NCBI GenBank assembly: GCA_017304945.1
Contig: JAFKLG010000101.1
Coordinates: forward strand, 1-41,204
DNA from: Rhodospirillales bacterium
Lineage (GTDB): Bacteria > Pseudomonadota > Alphaproteobacteria > Acetobacterales > Acetobacteraceae
DNA: 41,204 nucleotides
Reading direction: 5' to 3'
The translations under genes and the position numbers were made by a program. The notes beneath the pieces are model-generated. The model saw only the letters and a list, made by a program, of their open reading frames with translations. It did no database searches and had not been told where the DNA came from. Of the stretch, positions 16,956 to 26,063 are shown piece by piece (within the stretch, counting starts at the first letter, position 1; every line of letters begins with the position of its first letter).

Positions 16956-19900
16956 GCCACCCGCACCGTGCCCGCGTGGGAGGCGTAGCCGCCGCCATAC
17001 ACGCCATCATATTGCAGCTTCACGTCGAGATGGTGCCAGCCCAGCAGATCGACACCGAGGCTGGTCTTGGCCAGCAGGTTCGGCATGGCGTAGCTGGTAT
17101 TGAACGTGCCCGCGGCGGCCGGCGCACCGTCCAGCCAGGTCGGTTGCTGCCAGGTCGAATCCGGCATCCAACTGAACCCCGCCGCGCCATACACCCGCAG
17201 CACCGCCCGATCGAGATTGATCCGCCCACCCAGCTCGATCATCGGCGAGGTCGCGAACATCACCTTCGACGCCGCGCCGAAATGCAGGTCCATCATCTCC
17301 GCCCCGCTCTCGCTGTAGGCCGGCACCCGGACGTAGTTGACGTCGAGGTCGAGCAGCGGCCGGACATAGGCGCGCCCGAACGGGATGTCGTACTCGGTGC
17401 GGAACCGTGCGGTGACGCGATCGAGCTTCTGCTTCGCGGTCGCGCGGTCGGTGCCATCCGGACTGATGACGGTCTGCGCGAAGTCGGAGTCGGTATGGCC
17501 GTAGCTGGCCGACAGCGCGAACAGCCAGCGCTCGCCGACCTGGTGCTTCACCACCACGCCGACATCGATGGTCTGGCTGGTCGCGCTGCTGGTGCCGTCG
17601 TTGCTGCTCAGCCAGCCCTGGCTGGGGGAGATCGCGCCGCCGACCCACCAGCCCGGCGCCACCAGGGCCTGGCCGCCGATCTGGATGCCGGCGCTGGTGC
17701 GGTGGAAGCCCGGCCCGTCCTGGCTGTCGGTCAGGTTGGACACCGAATCGGTGTTGCGCAGATAGGCGCAACTCTGCTCGGTCAGCAGCGTGGTTTCCTC
17801 GACGAAGGTCGGGCAACTGTGCAGCGTGGTCTGGAAGGCGCTTCCCGCCTGCACCTGCGCCAGCGCCGGCAGCGCGTATTCCGTGCCGGCGGCATCCTGC
17901 AGGGCCGCCTGATAGGTCGGCAGGTCCAGAATCCCGCCCAGTTTCACGAACTGCGCCTGCTGCTCACCCAGCGAGCCGGTCTTCCAGATGCTCTGGTAGT
18001 AGCCCGCCACGTCCTTCATCGCGTCGTTCGTGCTGGGCAGGTTCAGCAGCGCGGGCGGGGCGAAGTTCGCCGACACGATGGCCAGGTTCGCGGTCTGGGT
18101 GGGTCCGGACGTGGCGGCCAGCCCATAGGTCAGGGCAACGGAGTTCTGCACCCGCGCGCCCTGCATGTAGAGGTACGGCGAGCTGGCGATCTGCACGCTC
18201 AACTGGCCGGGAACGAAGCTGGCTGGGAGGTTCAGCAACCGGGGCGCCACCAGGCCGTCGACCGTCAGGCTGCCCGTCGCGACGAGCTGGTCGCCCACGC
18301 CCTGCGCATAGTCGACGTCGACGTTCCACGGCCCGCCCATGAGATGCTGGACGTTGCCGTTCACCGTCGTGGTGCCGATGCTGCGTGGACCGGCGATCTC
18401 CAGCGTGCCGAAATTCATGAACACGCCGTTGGGGCCGAGGGTGATCCGTGTGCCGGTGTTGAAGGTGCCGCCCGGGTTGTTGACGAGGGTGTTGACCTCA
18501 TTGGCGCCGCTGCCGAGGTCGACATTGCCGGTGAGGATCCCGCTGTTGAACACGGAGTCGTTGCCGAACGACGCGCGGATCGCCTGGCCGGACGCCGCGG
18601 AGACGGTGCCGCCCGAGAGGGTCAGCGTGTTGTTCGCGCCGCCGTCGAGCACGATCGCCGCGCCGGTCCCGGTGCCGCCGGTGAGGGAGCCGTTCCAGGT
18701 GACGGTGATGTTGCCGCCGGTGCGGGTCGGGTCGAGCTGGCCCGTGGTGGTCTGAACGCCGCTCTGGATGACCAGCGCGGAGGCGTCGGCGCCCGCGGCG
18801 CTGAGCGTGCCGGACGCGTCCACGACGACCGCCCCGCCGTTGCCGCGCGATTTCGAACGGCTGTTGCCCAGCGCCGAGACCAGTGTGCCGTTGGGATCGG
18901 CCACCAGGCCGCCGCCGCCACCCAGGCTCTGGATCATCACGGCATTCGCGCGGGCGCCGGTCGTGGTCACGCTGACGCTCCGCCGCGTGTCGCCGTCGGT
19001 GCTGGTGAGCGTGACCAGCCCACCATCTCCGCTGCTGGTCCCGGTGCCGATGATCTGGCCCGGGGAGAGCAGCGTGACCGACGTGCCGGTTCCGGCGTAG
19101 CCGCCGCCGCCGCCGATGGATTGCAGCAGCAATCCATGCGCGCCGACGCCCGCGGTGCTGATCGGCTGACTGCCGAGGATCACCGTCACCGGGCCACCAT
19201 TGCCCCCGGTGCCGCCGCTGCCGCCGAGGGTGAAGCTCGATTTCAGCACACCGGCGGTGCCGGAATCGCCGCCCAGCCCGCCGCCGCCGCCGATGCTCTG
19301 CGCCAGGATGCCGATCGCGCCGTCGCCTTGGGTCGTGATGGAGCCCAGCGACCGCACCAGCACGGCACCGCCGTCACCCCCCTGGCCGCCATTGCCGCCC
19401 AGCGTGAGGTTGAGCGAGACCGTCGGGGAATACAGCTTGCTGTTGGCGTCCGCGGTCGCTCCCAGGTCGACGCCGACCTGGCCGAGGAAGCGGATCGTGC
19501 GGTCGAGCACGTCGGCCAGAGCCGCATCGCCGATCACGGGCACGGCGCTCGAGAGCGTCTGGGCCGCCGGGCCGGCCATCTGGAAGATCCCGCCGCCCCC
19601 ACCGATGCTCTGCGCCACGATGCCATGCGCCTGGACGCCCATGGTGGTGATCGACCCGGTATTCGCGACGGTCACCGCGCCGCCGGGCGAGCGCTTGCCC
19701 GCGTTGCCGCCGATCCCGGCGGTGACGGATGTCGTGACGTCGGTGGCGCTGGTCTTGTTCTCAGATACCCCGCCGAGGCCCCCGCCCCCGCCGACGCTTT
19801 GCGCCAGCACGCCATAGGACAGCCGGCCGGCGGTTTCGATCCGCCCGGTGCTGGTGACGGTGACCGCGCCGCCGGCACCCCCATCGCCGCCCGTCGCGCC

Positions 19901-22900
19901 GACCGAGGCATTCGCCCCCGTGCCGCCGCTGCTCGACCCGCCCCCGCCGATGCCGCCGCCGCCGCCGACGCTCTGCGCGAAGATGCCGAAACTCTGCTCG
20001 CCCATCGTGCTGACCAGGCTGTCATTGGTCACCTTGACGGTGCCACCGGCGCCCCCGGCCCCACCGCTTCCCCCCACACCCAGCGTGAGCTGGAACTCGG
20101 GGAAGCCGGGCTGGCCGGCCTTGACCCCCTTCGACCAGACCTGGAACTTGCTGACGTTGTCGCTCACCAGCTTCTGGAAGTAGCCGTTGTTCTTCAGCGT
20201 GTTGCTGACCTGCTGCACGGAGGAGCCCAGCAGCTTGTCGTCGAACAGCTTGAGCAGGCTCAGCGCCTTGTCGGAGAACGCCTTCTTGCCGGCCTCGATC
20301 GTCTGCTTCCATTGCTTGTCGATCGAGCCGACCGAATCGAGCGCCTTCACCACCGGGTTGGCGGCGATCGTGCCGTAGACCGTCTTGAGGAAGCTGACGA
20401 CGCCGCTGGTGTCCTTGGGCGGGGACTGGGCGAGCGATCCGCCATTGCCGCCGCCGCCGCCCACGCTCTGGGCGAGGATGGCGGTCGATCCGCTGGCGAA
20501 TGTCTGGATGGTGCCCGTGTTGGTGACGGTGACCGCACCGCCGTCACCGCCGCCGCGCCCTTTGCCGCCCACGGTGACCTGGGCGCTGAGCTTGCCACTG
20601 CCGCCGCCGGTGTAGCCGCCCGCGTTGCCGCCGCCACCGCCGATGCTCTGCGCGAACACGCCGAAGGCGTTGGCGCCCGCGGTGGAGATCGCGGCGCCGT
20701 TGGTCACCGTGACGGCCCCGCCGCGGCCGCCCGCGCCGCCGCTGCCGCCGAGGGCGAAGTCGACGGTCACCGCCTTCGCCATCGGGAGGAATTTGAGCCC
20801 GAGATTGACCGCGTCCTGGCCCTTCACCCCGACCGCGGTGGACGCGGCCCCGGTGCTGCCGTCGCCACCGCCGCCGCCCACGCTGGTCGCCGCGATGCCG
20901 TAGGAGAAGTCGCCGCCGGTGGTGATGGCGCCGGTGCTGCCGATGGTGATGGCCCCGCCGTTGCCGCCGCCGCCGCCCGATCCGCCCAGCGCGATCGCGG
21001 TGCCGAGATTGGTGGTGAGGCCCAGCAGGTTGCTGGTCGAGTTGGCGGCCGCGCCGTCACCGCCGCCGCCACCCACGCTCATCGCCTTGATGCCGCTGGA
21101 GGTGCCGCCCTCGGTGGTGATGGCGGCGGCGTTGGTGATGCTGATGGCGCCGCCCGACCCGCCGGACCCGCCGCTGCCGCCGATCGTCGCGGTCGCCGCG
21201 ATGGCCGGGATCTCGCCGCCGCCGAACACGGTGCTGGACGCGGAGGCGCTGCCGGCATCGCCGCCGCCGCCGCCCACGCTCTGCGCCACGATGCCGGCGG
21301 CGTTGCTGCCGGCCGTGGCGAGGGTGCTGGTGTTGGTCAGGTCGATGCGGCCACCGTTGCCGCCGCCACCGCCGCTGCCGCCCAGCGCGAGCGACCAGCC
21401 CAGGGCGATGCTGGCGCTGGTGGCGTCCGCCTTGCCGGCGATGCCGCCGCCGCCGCCGACGCTCTGCGCGAACAGCGCCGTCGCGCCGTTGCCGAAGGTG
21501 GTGATGCTGCCGTTCGTGGCGCTGCCCCGCAGCGTGATCGCGCCACCGCTGCCGCCGGGCCCGCCGTCGCCGCCCAGCGCCACGGCGAAGCCCGGGCCGA
21601 TGACCTTGGCGCTGCCGCCATCGCCGCCGCCGCCACCCAGGCTCTGCGCCAGCATGCCGTAGGCGCCCTGGCCGTTGGTGGTGATGTCGCCGCTGTTGGT
21701 GAGCTCGATCGCGCCCGCCGCGCCGCCGGCGCCGCCCGCGCCGGCGCGGCCGCCGAACAGGGCGAAGGTGTCGGCGCCCGCCGCGCTGCCGCCGCCGCCC
21801 AACTGCACGCCACCGGGGACGCGGTAGGCGTCCTTGATCCAGCCGCCGCCGATGCTCTGCGCCACCATCGCCGAGGCGTCGTCGCCGGTCGTGATGATGG
21901 TGCCGGCATTCACCAGTCTGACCGTGCCGGCGGCACCCGAGGCACCGCCATTGCCGCCGCCCAGGTTGAGGATGTTGCCCTTGTTGTCGGTGCCGTTGCC
22001 GCCGATGCCGCCGGCACTGACCCCGTACAGGCCGAACGAGCCAATTCCGCTCGTTTGCAGCCGGCCCGTGTTGGTGCCCGCGACGTCGCCACCGGCGCCG
22101 CCCGCGCCGCCCGTGGCGCTACCGTTCGGTGAGCCGTTGCCGCCATTGCCGCCGACGCTCACCAGCAGCACCGCGGAGGCGCGGTCGCCGGTCGTCGCGA
22201 CGAGACCCGCGTTCTCGAAGCTGATCGACGGCCCGCCGGCCACCTGCGCGGAGCCGCCGACCCCACCGATGCGGCCGGTGTAGATCAGCGAGCCGCCGCC
22301 GATGCCGCCGGCCGCGCCATCCCCGCCACGCGCTTCCAGGAACACGGCCGACGAGTCGGCGCCCGTGGTGATCACCGATCCGCCGGCGCCGATGCGCATG
22401 GCGACCGGACCGGCCGCGCCGCCATTGCCCGAGGCACCGGGGAACGCGTCCAGCCAGGAATTGTCGCGGCCGCCGGATCCGCCGGCACCGCCGCGGCTCA
22501 CGGCATAGACGCCGGTGACCGAGTTGCCCGTGGTCTGCACATTGCCGTCCAGCCGGATGGTCACCGGCCCACCAGCGCCGCCATTGCTTCCGTCGCCGGC
22601 CATGGAGCTGAAGAAGTCACCGACCGTGCTGCCGGCGCCGCCCTGGCCGCCCTGCGAGACGGCGCGGAGTCCGAAGGCCGGGCTGGTCCAGGCCGCGGTG
22701 CGGTTGTTCGTCACCTGCGCCTGGTCGGCGATCGTGATGGTGATGGCGCCGCCGTCGCCGGCGACCGATCCTTTCGGTCGGCTCTGGACCAGGCTGGCGG
22801 TGCGGCCGCCGCGGCCGCTGTCGCCGCCCTGGCTCAGCAGATCGATTGCGACGAGGCGGTCGACGCCCGTGACGCTGCCGGTCTGGGTGAGCGTGATCGC

Positions 22901-23404
22901 GCCGCCCTGGCCGCCGATCCCCGGCGGTTTCAGCCCGGTCGAATCCGGTTGCAGGTTGGCGTTGCCTCCCTGGCCTCCGTACGAGGTCAGCCAGATCGCG
23001 CGCGCATTGGGATCGAAGGAGGAATAGGAGAAGACGTTGCCGCTGTTGGTGAGCGTGATGGCGCCGCCGGCCCCGCCCGCCCCGGCCGAGGTTCCCCCAT
23101 CGCCCGACCCGCCCACGCCGCCGAAGCTCTGTGCGGCCACCAGGGAGAAGGAGGTGTTGCGGGGATCGGTGACCGCGCCGGCGATGTCGATCTGGATCGG
23201 GGCGGCCGGTTTTGCGGTCGCGTCCGCGATGCTCGCGTCGTCCTGCCCGTGCGCGCCGGCTGTGATGGTGGAAATCGGATCGGAGACGACGCCGGCTGGC
23301 ACCGTTTGCGCCGAGGCGGGCAGGCCGGCGGCGATGCTGGCCAGCAGGCCGGCGGCGAGCACCCCCGCAGGCGTGGGCATGCGCCTGGTCGGGGCGCTGG
23401 GCAT
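16943..23404 (-). CDS. Large glycine-rich autotransporter
   Basis: A 2153-residue type Va secretion protein. Residues 1-32 form a signal peptide (two Arg, hydrophobic core, ASA cleavage site). The passenger (about 33-1860) consists of many repeats of a form like ITTxGxxAxGIxAQSxGGGGGxGG followed by a hydrophobic strand, consistent with a right-handed beta-helix exposed on the cell surface. Three non-repetitive insertions break the pattern; the largest, about residues 990-1108 (20085-20430), is Lys/Asp-rich and predicted helical. A linker with two cysteines (HSCPTF and EQSCAYL) precedes the beta-barrel (about 1890-2153), which ends in the terminal Phe typical of BAM substrates (VAYPF). ATG 23404 was chosen for the signal peptide; ATG 23380 is an alternative. 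Function is probably adhesion or biofilm formation, an inference. Confidence 0.9.
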   Translation of the reverse strand: MPSAPTRRMPTPAGVLAAGLLASIAAGLPASAQTVPAGVVSDPISTITAGAHGQDDASIADATAKPAAPIQIDIAGAVTDPRNTSFSLVAAQSFGGVGGSGDGGTSAGAGGAGGAITLTNSGNVFSYSSFDPNARAIWLTSYGGQGGNANLQPDSTGLKPPGIGGQGGAITLTQTGSVTGVDRLVAIDLLSQGGDSGRGGRTASLVQSRPKGSVAGDGGAITITIADQAQVTNNRTAAWTSPAFGLRAVSQGGQGGAGSTVGDFFSSMAGDGSNGGAGGPVTIRLDGNVQTTGNSVTGVYAVSRGGAGGSGGRDNSWLDAFPGASGNGGAAGPVAMRIGAGGSVITTGADSSAVFLEARGGDGAAGGIGGGSLIYTGRIGGVGGSAQVAGGPSISFENAGLVATTGDRASAVLLVSVGGNGGNGSPNGSATGGAGGAGGDVAGTNTGRLQTSGIGSFGLYGVSAGGIGGNGTDNKGNILNLGGGNGGASGAAGTVRLVNAGTIITTGDDASAMVAQSIGGGWIKDAYRVPGGVQLGGGGSAAGADTFALFGGRAGAGGAGGAAGAIELTNSGDITTNGQGAYGMLAQSLGGGGGDGGSAKVIGPGFAVALGGDGGPGGSGGAITLRGSATNGSITTFGNGATALFAQSVGGGGGIAGKADATSASIALGWSLALGGSGGGGGNGGRIDLTNTSTLATAGSNAAGIVAQSVGGGGGDAGSASASSTVFGGGEIPAIAATATIGGSGGSGGSGGAISITNAAAITTEGGTSSGIKAMSVGGGGGDGAAANSTSNLLGLTTNLGTAIALGGSGGGGGNGGAITIGSTGAITTGGDFSYGIAATSVGGGGGDGSTGAASTAVGVKGQDAVNLGLKFLPMAKAVTVDFALGGSGGAGGRGGAVTVTNGAAISTAGANAFGVFAQSIGGGGGNAGGYTGGGSGKLSAQVTVGGKGRGGGDGGAVTVTNTGTIQTFASGSTAILAQSVGGGGGNGGSLAQSPPKDTSGVVSFLKTVYGTIAANPVVKALDSVGSIDKQWKQTIEAGKKAFSDKALSLLKLFDDKLLGSSVQQVSNTLKNNGYFQKLVSDNVSKFQVWSKGVKAGQPGFPEFQLTLGVGGSGGAGGAGGTVKVTNDSLVSTMGEQSFGIFAQSVGGGGGIGGGGSSSGGTGANASVGATGGDGGAGGAVTVTSTGRIETAGRLSYGVLAQSVGGGGGLGGVSENKTSATDVTTSVTAGIGGNAGKRSPGGAVTVANTGSITTMGVQAHGIVAQSIGGGGGIFQMAGPAAQTLSSAVPVIGDAALADVLDRTIRFLGQVGVDLGATADANSKLYSPTVSLNLTLGGNGGQGGDGGAVLVRSLGSITTQGDGAIGILAQSIGGGGGLGGDSGTAGVLKSSFTLGGSGGTGGNGGPVTVILGSQPISTAGVGAHGLLLQSIGGGGGYAGTGTSVTLLSPGQIIGTGTSSGDGGLVTLTSTDGDTRRSVSVTTTGARANAVMIQSLGGGGGLVADPNGTLVSALGNSRSKSRGNGGAVVVDASGTLSAAGADASALVIQSGVQTTTGQLDPTRTGGNITVTWNGSLTGGTGTGAAIVLDGGANNTLTLSGGTVSAASGQAIRASFGNDSVFNSGILTGNVDLGSGANEVNTLVNNPGGTFNTGTRITLGPNGVFMNFGTLEIAGPRSIGTTTVNGNVQHLMGGPWNVDVDYAQGVGDQLVATGSLTVDGLVAPRLLNLPASFVPGQLSVQIASSPYLYMQGARVQNSVALTYGLAATSGPTQTANLAIVSANFAPPALLNLPSTNDAMKDVAGYYQSIWKTGSLGEQQAQFVKLGGILDLPTYQAALQDAAGTEYALPALAQVQAGSAFQTTLHSCPTFVEETTLLTEQSCAYLRNTDSVSNLTDSQDGPGFHRTSAGIQIGGQALVAPGWWVGGAISPSQGWLSSNDGTSSATSQTIDVGVVVKHQVGERWLFALSASYGHTDSDFAQTVISPDGTDRATAKQKLDRVTARFRTEYDIPFGRAYVRPLLDLDVNYVRVPAYSESGAEMMDLHFGAASKVMFATSPMIELGGRINLDRAVLRVYGAAGFSWMPDSTWQQPTWLDGAPAAAGTFNTSYAMPNLLAKTSLGVDLLGWHHLDVKLQYDGVYGGGYASHAGTVRVAYPF

Positions 23405-23519
23405 GCGCGACGGCTCAGGAAAGAGCGCTGGGTGAGAGAAGCGAGCAGCTTGTCGCAGTCTGAGAGAAAGGGCCGCCCCACGGCCCACTGCCCACCGCAC
23501 CAAACACCGCTCGGGAGCA

Positions 23520-23552
23520 GCAATCAACCAAAAGCATACGTTTGTCAAAACG
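23520..23552 (-). promoter_or_regulatory. Candidate autotransporter promoter region with palindrome
   Basis: The 410-base gap 23405-23814 holds no convincing gene. Its part 23530-23640 is distinctly AT-richer than the surroundings. Reading the minus strand, a perfect TTGACA (23548 to 23543) lies within the palindrome CGTTT-gtca-AAACG (23539-23552); a weak -10 (ATTGCT or GATTGC, near 23519-23525) follows at 17-18 bases. A regulator binding the palindrome would block the -35. The -10 is poor, so confidence is limited. Confidence 0.35.
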
Positions 23553-23771
23553 GCTGTACTCTGCTTCAGCAACTATTTGCAGAGCGCTTCTAACGTGCGC
23601 TTTCGAAATGAAGCAAGCGTAATATTTCCACCCAAGTATCGGCCCGGCAGTCGCCGTGTGGGCGTGCCGCGCTGGGACGGTGCGGCGCGAATCAGCAGGC
23701 TGCGGGTGCCGAACGGAGGCGAGCGCCGGGCGCTTGTGCGGTCCGGCATGCTCAAGCGCCCGTCCTTCACG

Positions 23772-23799
23772 CGCACGAGCCACCCCCGTGGCGCGTGCG
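23772..23799 (-). terminator. Hairpin downstream of the WD40 gene
   Basis: CGCACG-a-GCCAC (23772-23783) pairs with GTGGC-g-CGTGCG (23788-23799), 11 base pairs with one mismatch and a 4-base C loop. It lies 16 bases past the stop of the WD40 gene and could end that transcript, though it has no T-run. Confidence 0.45.
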
Positions 23800-23814
23800 C
23801 CTCGCGAGCGTGCC

Positions 23815-24864
23815 TTAGCGGCTGGAGAAGTCGATCACCGCTGCAAATCCGGACTCGCTGCCCACCGCGAGCCGTCCACCATCCGGGCTCCAGGCCAGGG
23901 TCGTGACCTTGCCGTGTTCGGGCGGCACCACCGGCAGCACGCGGGAGGAGGCGATGTCGGCCACCACCACCAGCCCGTCGGCAAAGCCGCCGGCCACCAT
24001 GTCCTCCTTCGGATGGCACGCAACCTGCGTGCAAAGCACGCCGTCGCCGCCGGCCAGCTCCATCGGCGCCTTGCCCATCGGGCCACCGCCGAAGAAGGGC
24101 CACAGCACCATCGCATCCGCCCCGCTACTGGCGAGCCAGCGGCCGTTGCGGCTGAACGACAGCGCCTCGGACTTGGACGGGTAGCCGCTCATGCGCATGT
24201 GCTGGCCGTCGGAGAGGCGCCAGCCGTGCAGCGCGTTCTCCTGCATGGCGGAGACCACCGCCTCGCCCTCGGGATGGATCGCGATGCCGGTGTGGCTGCC
24301 TTTCCACTCCAGCACGCGCGGCGTGTCGGTCTTCGCGGCGACGAACCAGAGCGAGACGCCGTTGTAGTGCGACGCGCCGACGCGCTTGCCCTTGGTGTCG
24401 AACGCCAGGCCGGTGACCGAGGACGGGTGCGTCCAGGTCTTCAGCTTCTGGCCCGTCGCGTCGAGCAAATGCACGACCTTGCCCACCGAGGCGGCGACCA
24501 GGCCCTTGCCCTTGTCGAGCGCGTGGGTGGCGACCTGCTCCACCCATTTCATCGTGCCGAAGGAGGCGAGGTTGCTGACCGCTCCGTCCGCGCCCACCCG
24601 GCGCAGCAGGCCATCGTCGCCGCCCGAGACGAACCCGTCCGCCCCGGGATCGGCGGCGAGCGCCAGCGCCGCGCCGTCATGCACCGGAACCGCGCGCCAG
24701 ACTGCCGGGTCGGCTGCCGGCACCAGATGCACCGACCCGTCGCCCAAGGCGAAGGCGACGGTCTTGCCGTCACGAGAGAAGCGGACGGCGACGACGAAGG
24801 CGCCCAGGTCGCGATGGGCGCCGCGGCTCTCCAGCAGGAAGGCCGGTTGGGTGCTCTGGCTCAT
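23815..24864 (-). CDS. WD40-repeat beta-propeller protein paired with COG0523 GTPase
   Basis: The 349-residue product is built of WD40-type repeats, seen as strand motifs such as VVAVRFSRDGKTVAFALGDGSVHLV, VTGLAFDTKGKRVGASHYNGVSLWF, SEALSFSRNGRWLASSGADAMVLW and VTTLAWSPDGGRLAVGSESGFAAVIDF. No signal peptide, enzymatic motif or metal-binding cluster is seen; it is probably a cytoplasmic interaction platform. It starts 6 bases after the upstream COG0523 GTPase stop, with GGAG before the ATG, so the two are cotranscribed. A partnership with the GTPase in metal delivery is an inference from this coupling; no known function was recognised. Confidence 0.85.
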   Translation of the reverse strand: MSQSTQPAFLLESRGAHRDLGAFVVAVRFSRDGKTVAFALGDGSVHLVPAADPAVWRAVPVHDGAALALAADPGADGFVSGGDDGLLRRVGADGAVSNLASFGTMKWVEQVATHALDKGKGLVAASVGKVVHLLDATGQKLKTWTHPSSVTGLAFDTKGKRVGASHYNGVSLWFVAAKTDTPRVLEWKGSHTGIAIHPEGEAVVSAMQENALHGWRLSDGQHMRMSGYPSKSEALSFSRNGRWLASSGADAMVLWPFFGGGPMGKAPMELAGGDGVLCTQVACHPKEDMVAGGFADGLVVVADIASSRVLPVVPPEHGKVTTLAWSPDGGRLAVGSESGFAAVIDFSSR

Positions 24865-24870
24865 GCTCCG

Positions 24871-25842
24871 TCAGTCCGCCACGCAGCCCTCGAACCCGCG
24901 GCGCAGGCGAGGCCGGTTCAGGTTGCGGCCGATGAAGACGATCTTGCTGGTGCGCGGCTCGCCCTCTTTCCAGGGACCGATGAAATCGCCGTCGGCGATC
25001 ATGTGCACCGCCTGGAAGGCGAAGCGGCGGTTCTCCCCGGCATAGGCCAGGATGCCCTTGGTGCGCAGCAGGTCCGGTCCCTGCTCCTGCAGCAACGCGC
25101 CGATCCAGGCGTTGAACTTCTCCGGGTCGATCGGCTTCTCGACCTCGAAGCTCATGGAGCTGACGTCGTCGTTGTGCTCGTGGTCATCCTCGCCGGACAG
25201 AAACTCGGGATCCATCGCCAGCACGCGCTGTAGGTCGAAGGCGCCGCGGTCGAGCACCTGCTCGATCGGCAGCGCCGCCCGCTGCGTGCGGTGGATCACC
25301 GCGAACTTGTTGATCTGCCGGATGCGGGCCTCGACCGCCTCGAGCTCCTCCGGCGTGACCAGGTCGGTCTTGTTCAGCACGATCACGTCGGCGAAGGCGA
25401 TCTGGTCCGCCGCCTCGTTGCTGTCCGCGAGCCGCGCCGGCAGGTGCTTCGCGTCCACCACCGTGACGATCGCGTCGAGCCGCGCCTTCTCCTTCACGCC
25501 CTCATCGACGAAGAAGGTCTGCGCCACCGGCGCCGGATTGGCCAGGCCGGTCGTCTCGATGATGATCCCGTCGAACTTGTCGCGCCGCTTCATCAGCCCG
25601 CCGACGATGCGGATCAGGTCGCCCCGCACGGTGCAGCAGATGCAGCCGTTGTTCATCTCGAACACTTCCTCGTCGGTGTCGACGACGAGGTCGTTGTCCA
25701 CGCCCAGCTCCCCGAACTCGTTGATCACCACCGCATATTTGCGGCCGTGCTGTTCGGTCAGGATGCGGTTGAGCAGGGTGGTCTTGCCCGCCCCGAGATA
25801 GCCGGTGAGCACCGTCACCGGCACCTGCGCCGTGTCCGCCAT
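24871..25842 (-). CDS. COG0523 (CobW/YjiA/ZigA) family GTPase metallochaperone
   Basis: This 323-residue G3E-family GTPase has a P-loop TGYLGAGKTT (13-22), INEFGELGVDN (40-50), the metal-binding CxCC motif (Cys67, Cys69, Cys70 in GCICCTVRG), ETTG (96-99), NKTD (157-160) and a C-terminal CobW_C domain. A short acidic/His patch (DDHEHNDD, 219-226) could bind additional metal. Members deliver Zn, Co, Ni or iron-type metals to client proteins. ATG 25842 has AGAGGAG upstream (complement of 25851-25857) at a good spacing, and a TATATA sequence (25867-25872) lies just further upstream. No clear Zur box was found. The metal and client are unknown; the WD40 protein next to it may be a partner. Confidence 0.92.
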   Translation of the reverse strand: MADTAQVPVTVLTGYLGAGKTTLLNRILTEQHGRKYAVVINEFGELGVDNDLVVDTDEEVFEMNNGCICCTVRGDLIRIVGGLMKRRDKFDGIIIETTGLANPAPVAQTFFVDEGVKEKARLDAIVTVVDAKHLPARLADSNEAADQIAFADVIVLNKTDLVTPEELEAVEARIRQINKFAVIHRTQRAALPIEQVLDRGAFDLQRVLAMDPEFLSGEDDHEHNDDVSSMSFEVEKPIDPEKFNAWIGALLQEQGPDLLRTKGILAYAGENRRFAFQAVHMIADGDFIGPWKEGEPRTSKIVFIGRNLNRPRLRRGFEGCVAD

Positions 25843-26063
25843 GGTCCATGCTCCTCTGTTGCGCCGTATATAGGGGTCTCGCGCGGGTCGGACCACCGGG
25901 CGGCCGCGCGCCGGGGGGCTGCCCTGCGCGGGATCGGCCGCCGGCCGGGTGATTGGGCCGTTGCGATGGCCGTCTGAGGGCGGCAGAGTGCGCGCCGCGC
26001 GATCGCCGGCCGGCTCAGGGACGCCGCCGCGATCGGGCGCCCGTAGCCCCGAGGGGAAAGCCG

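Noticed and set aside
16904..22132. A 1742-codon open frame antisense to the autotransporter
   Set aside because: It is the complement of the GGC/GCC-rich glycine repeats and has no recognisable domain; the minus-strand gene has a signal peptide, passenger and barrel.
23577..23906. Possible small genes in the gap between the autotransporter and the WD40 gene
   Set aside because: Frames here lack a ribosome binding site and conserved content and overlap either the WD40 gene or the AT-rich promoter region.
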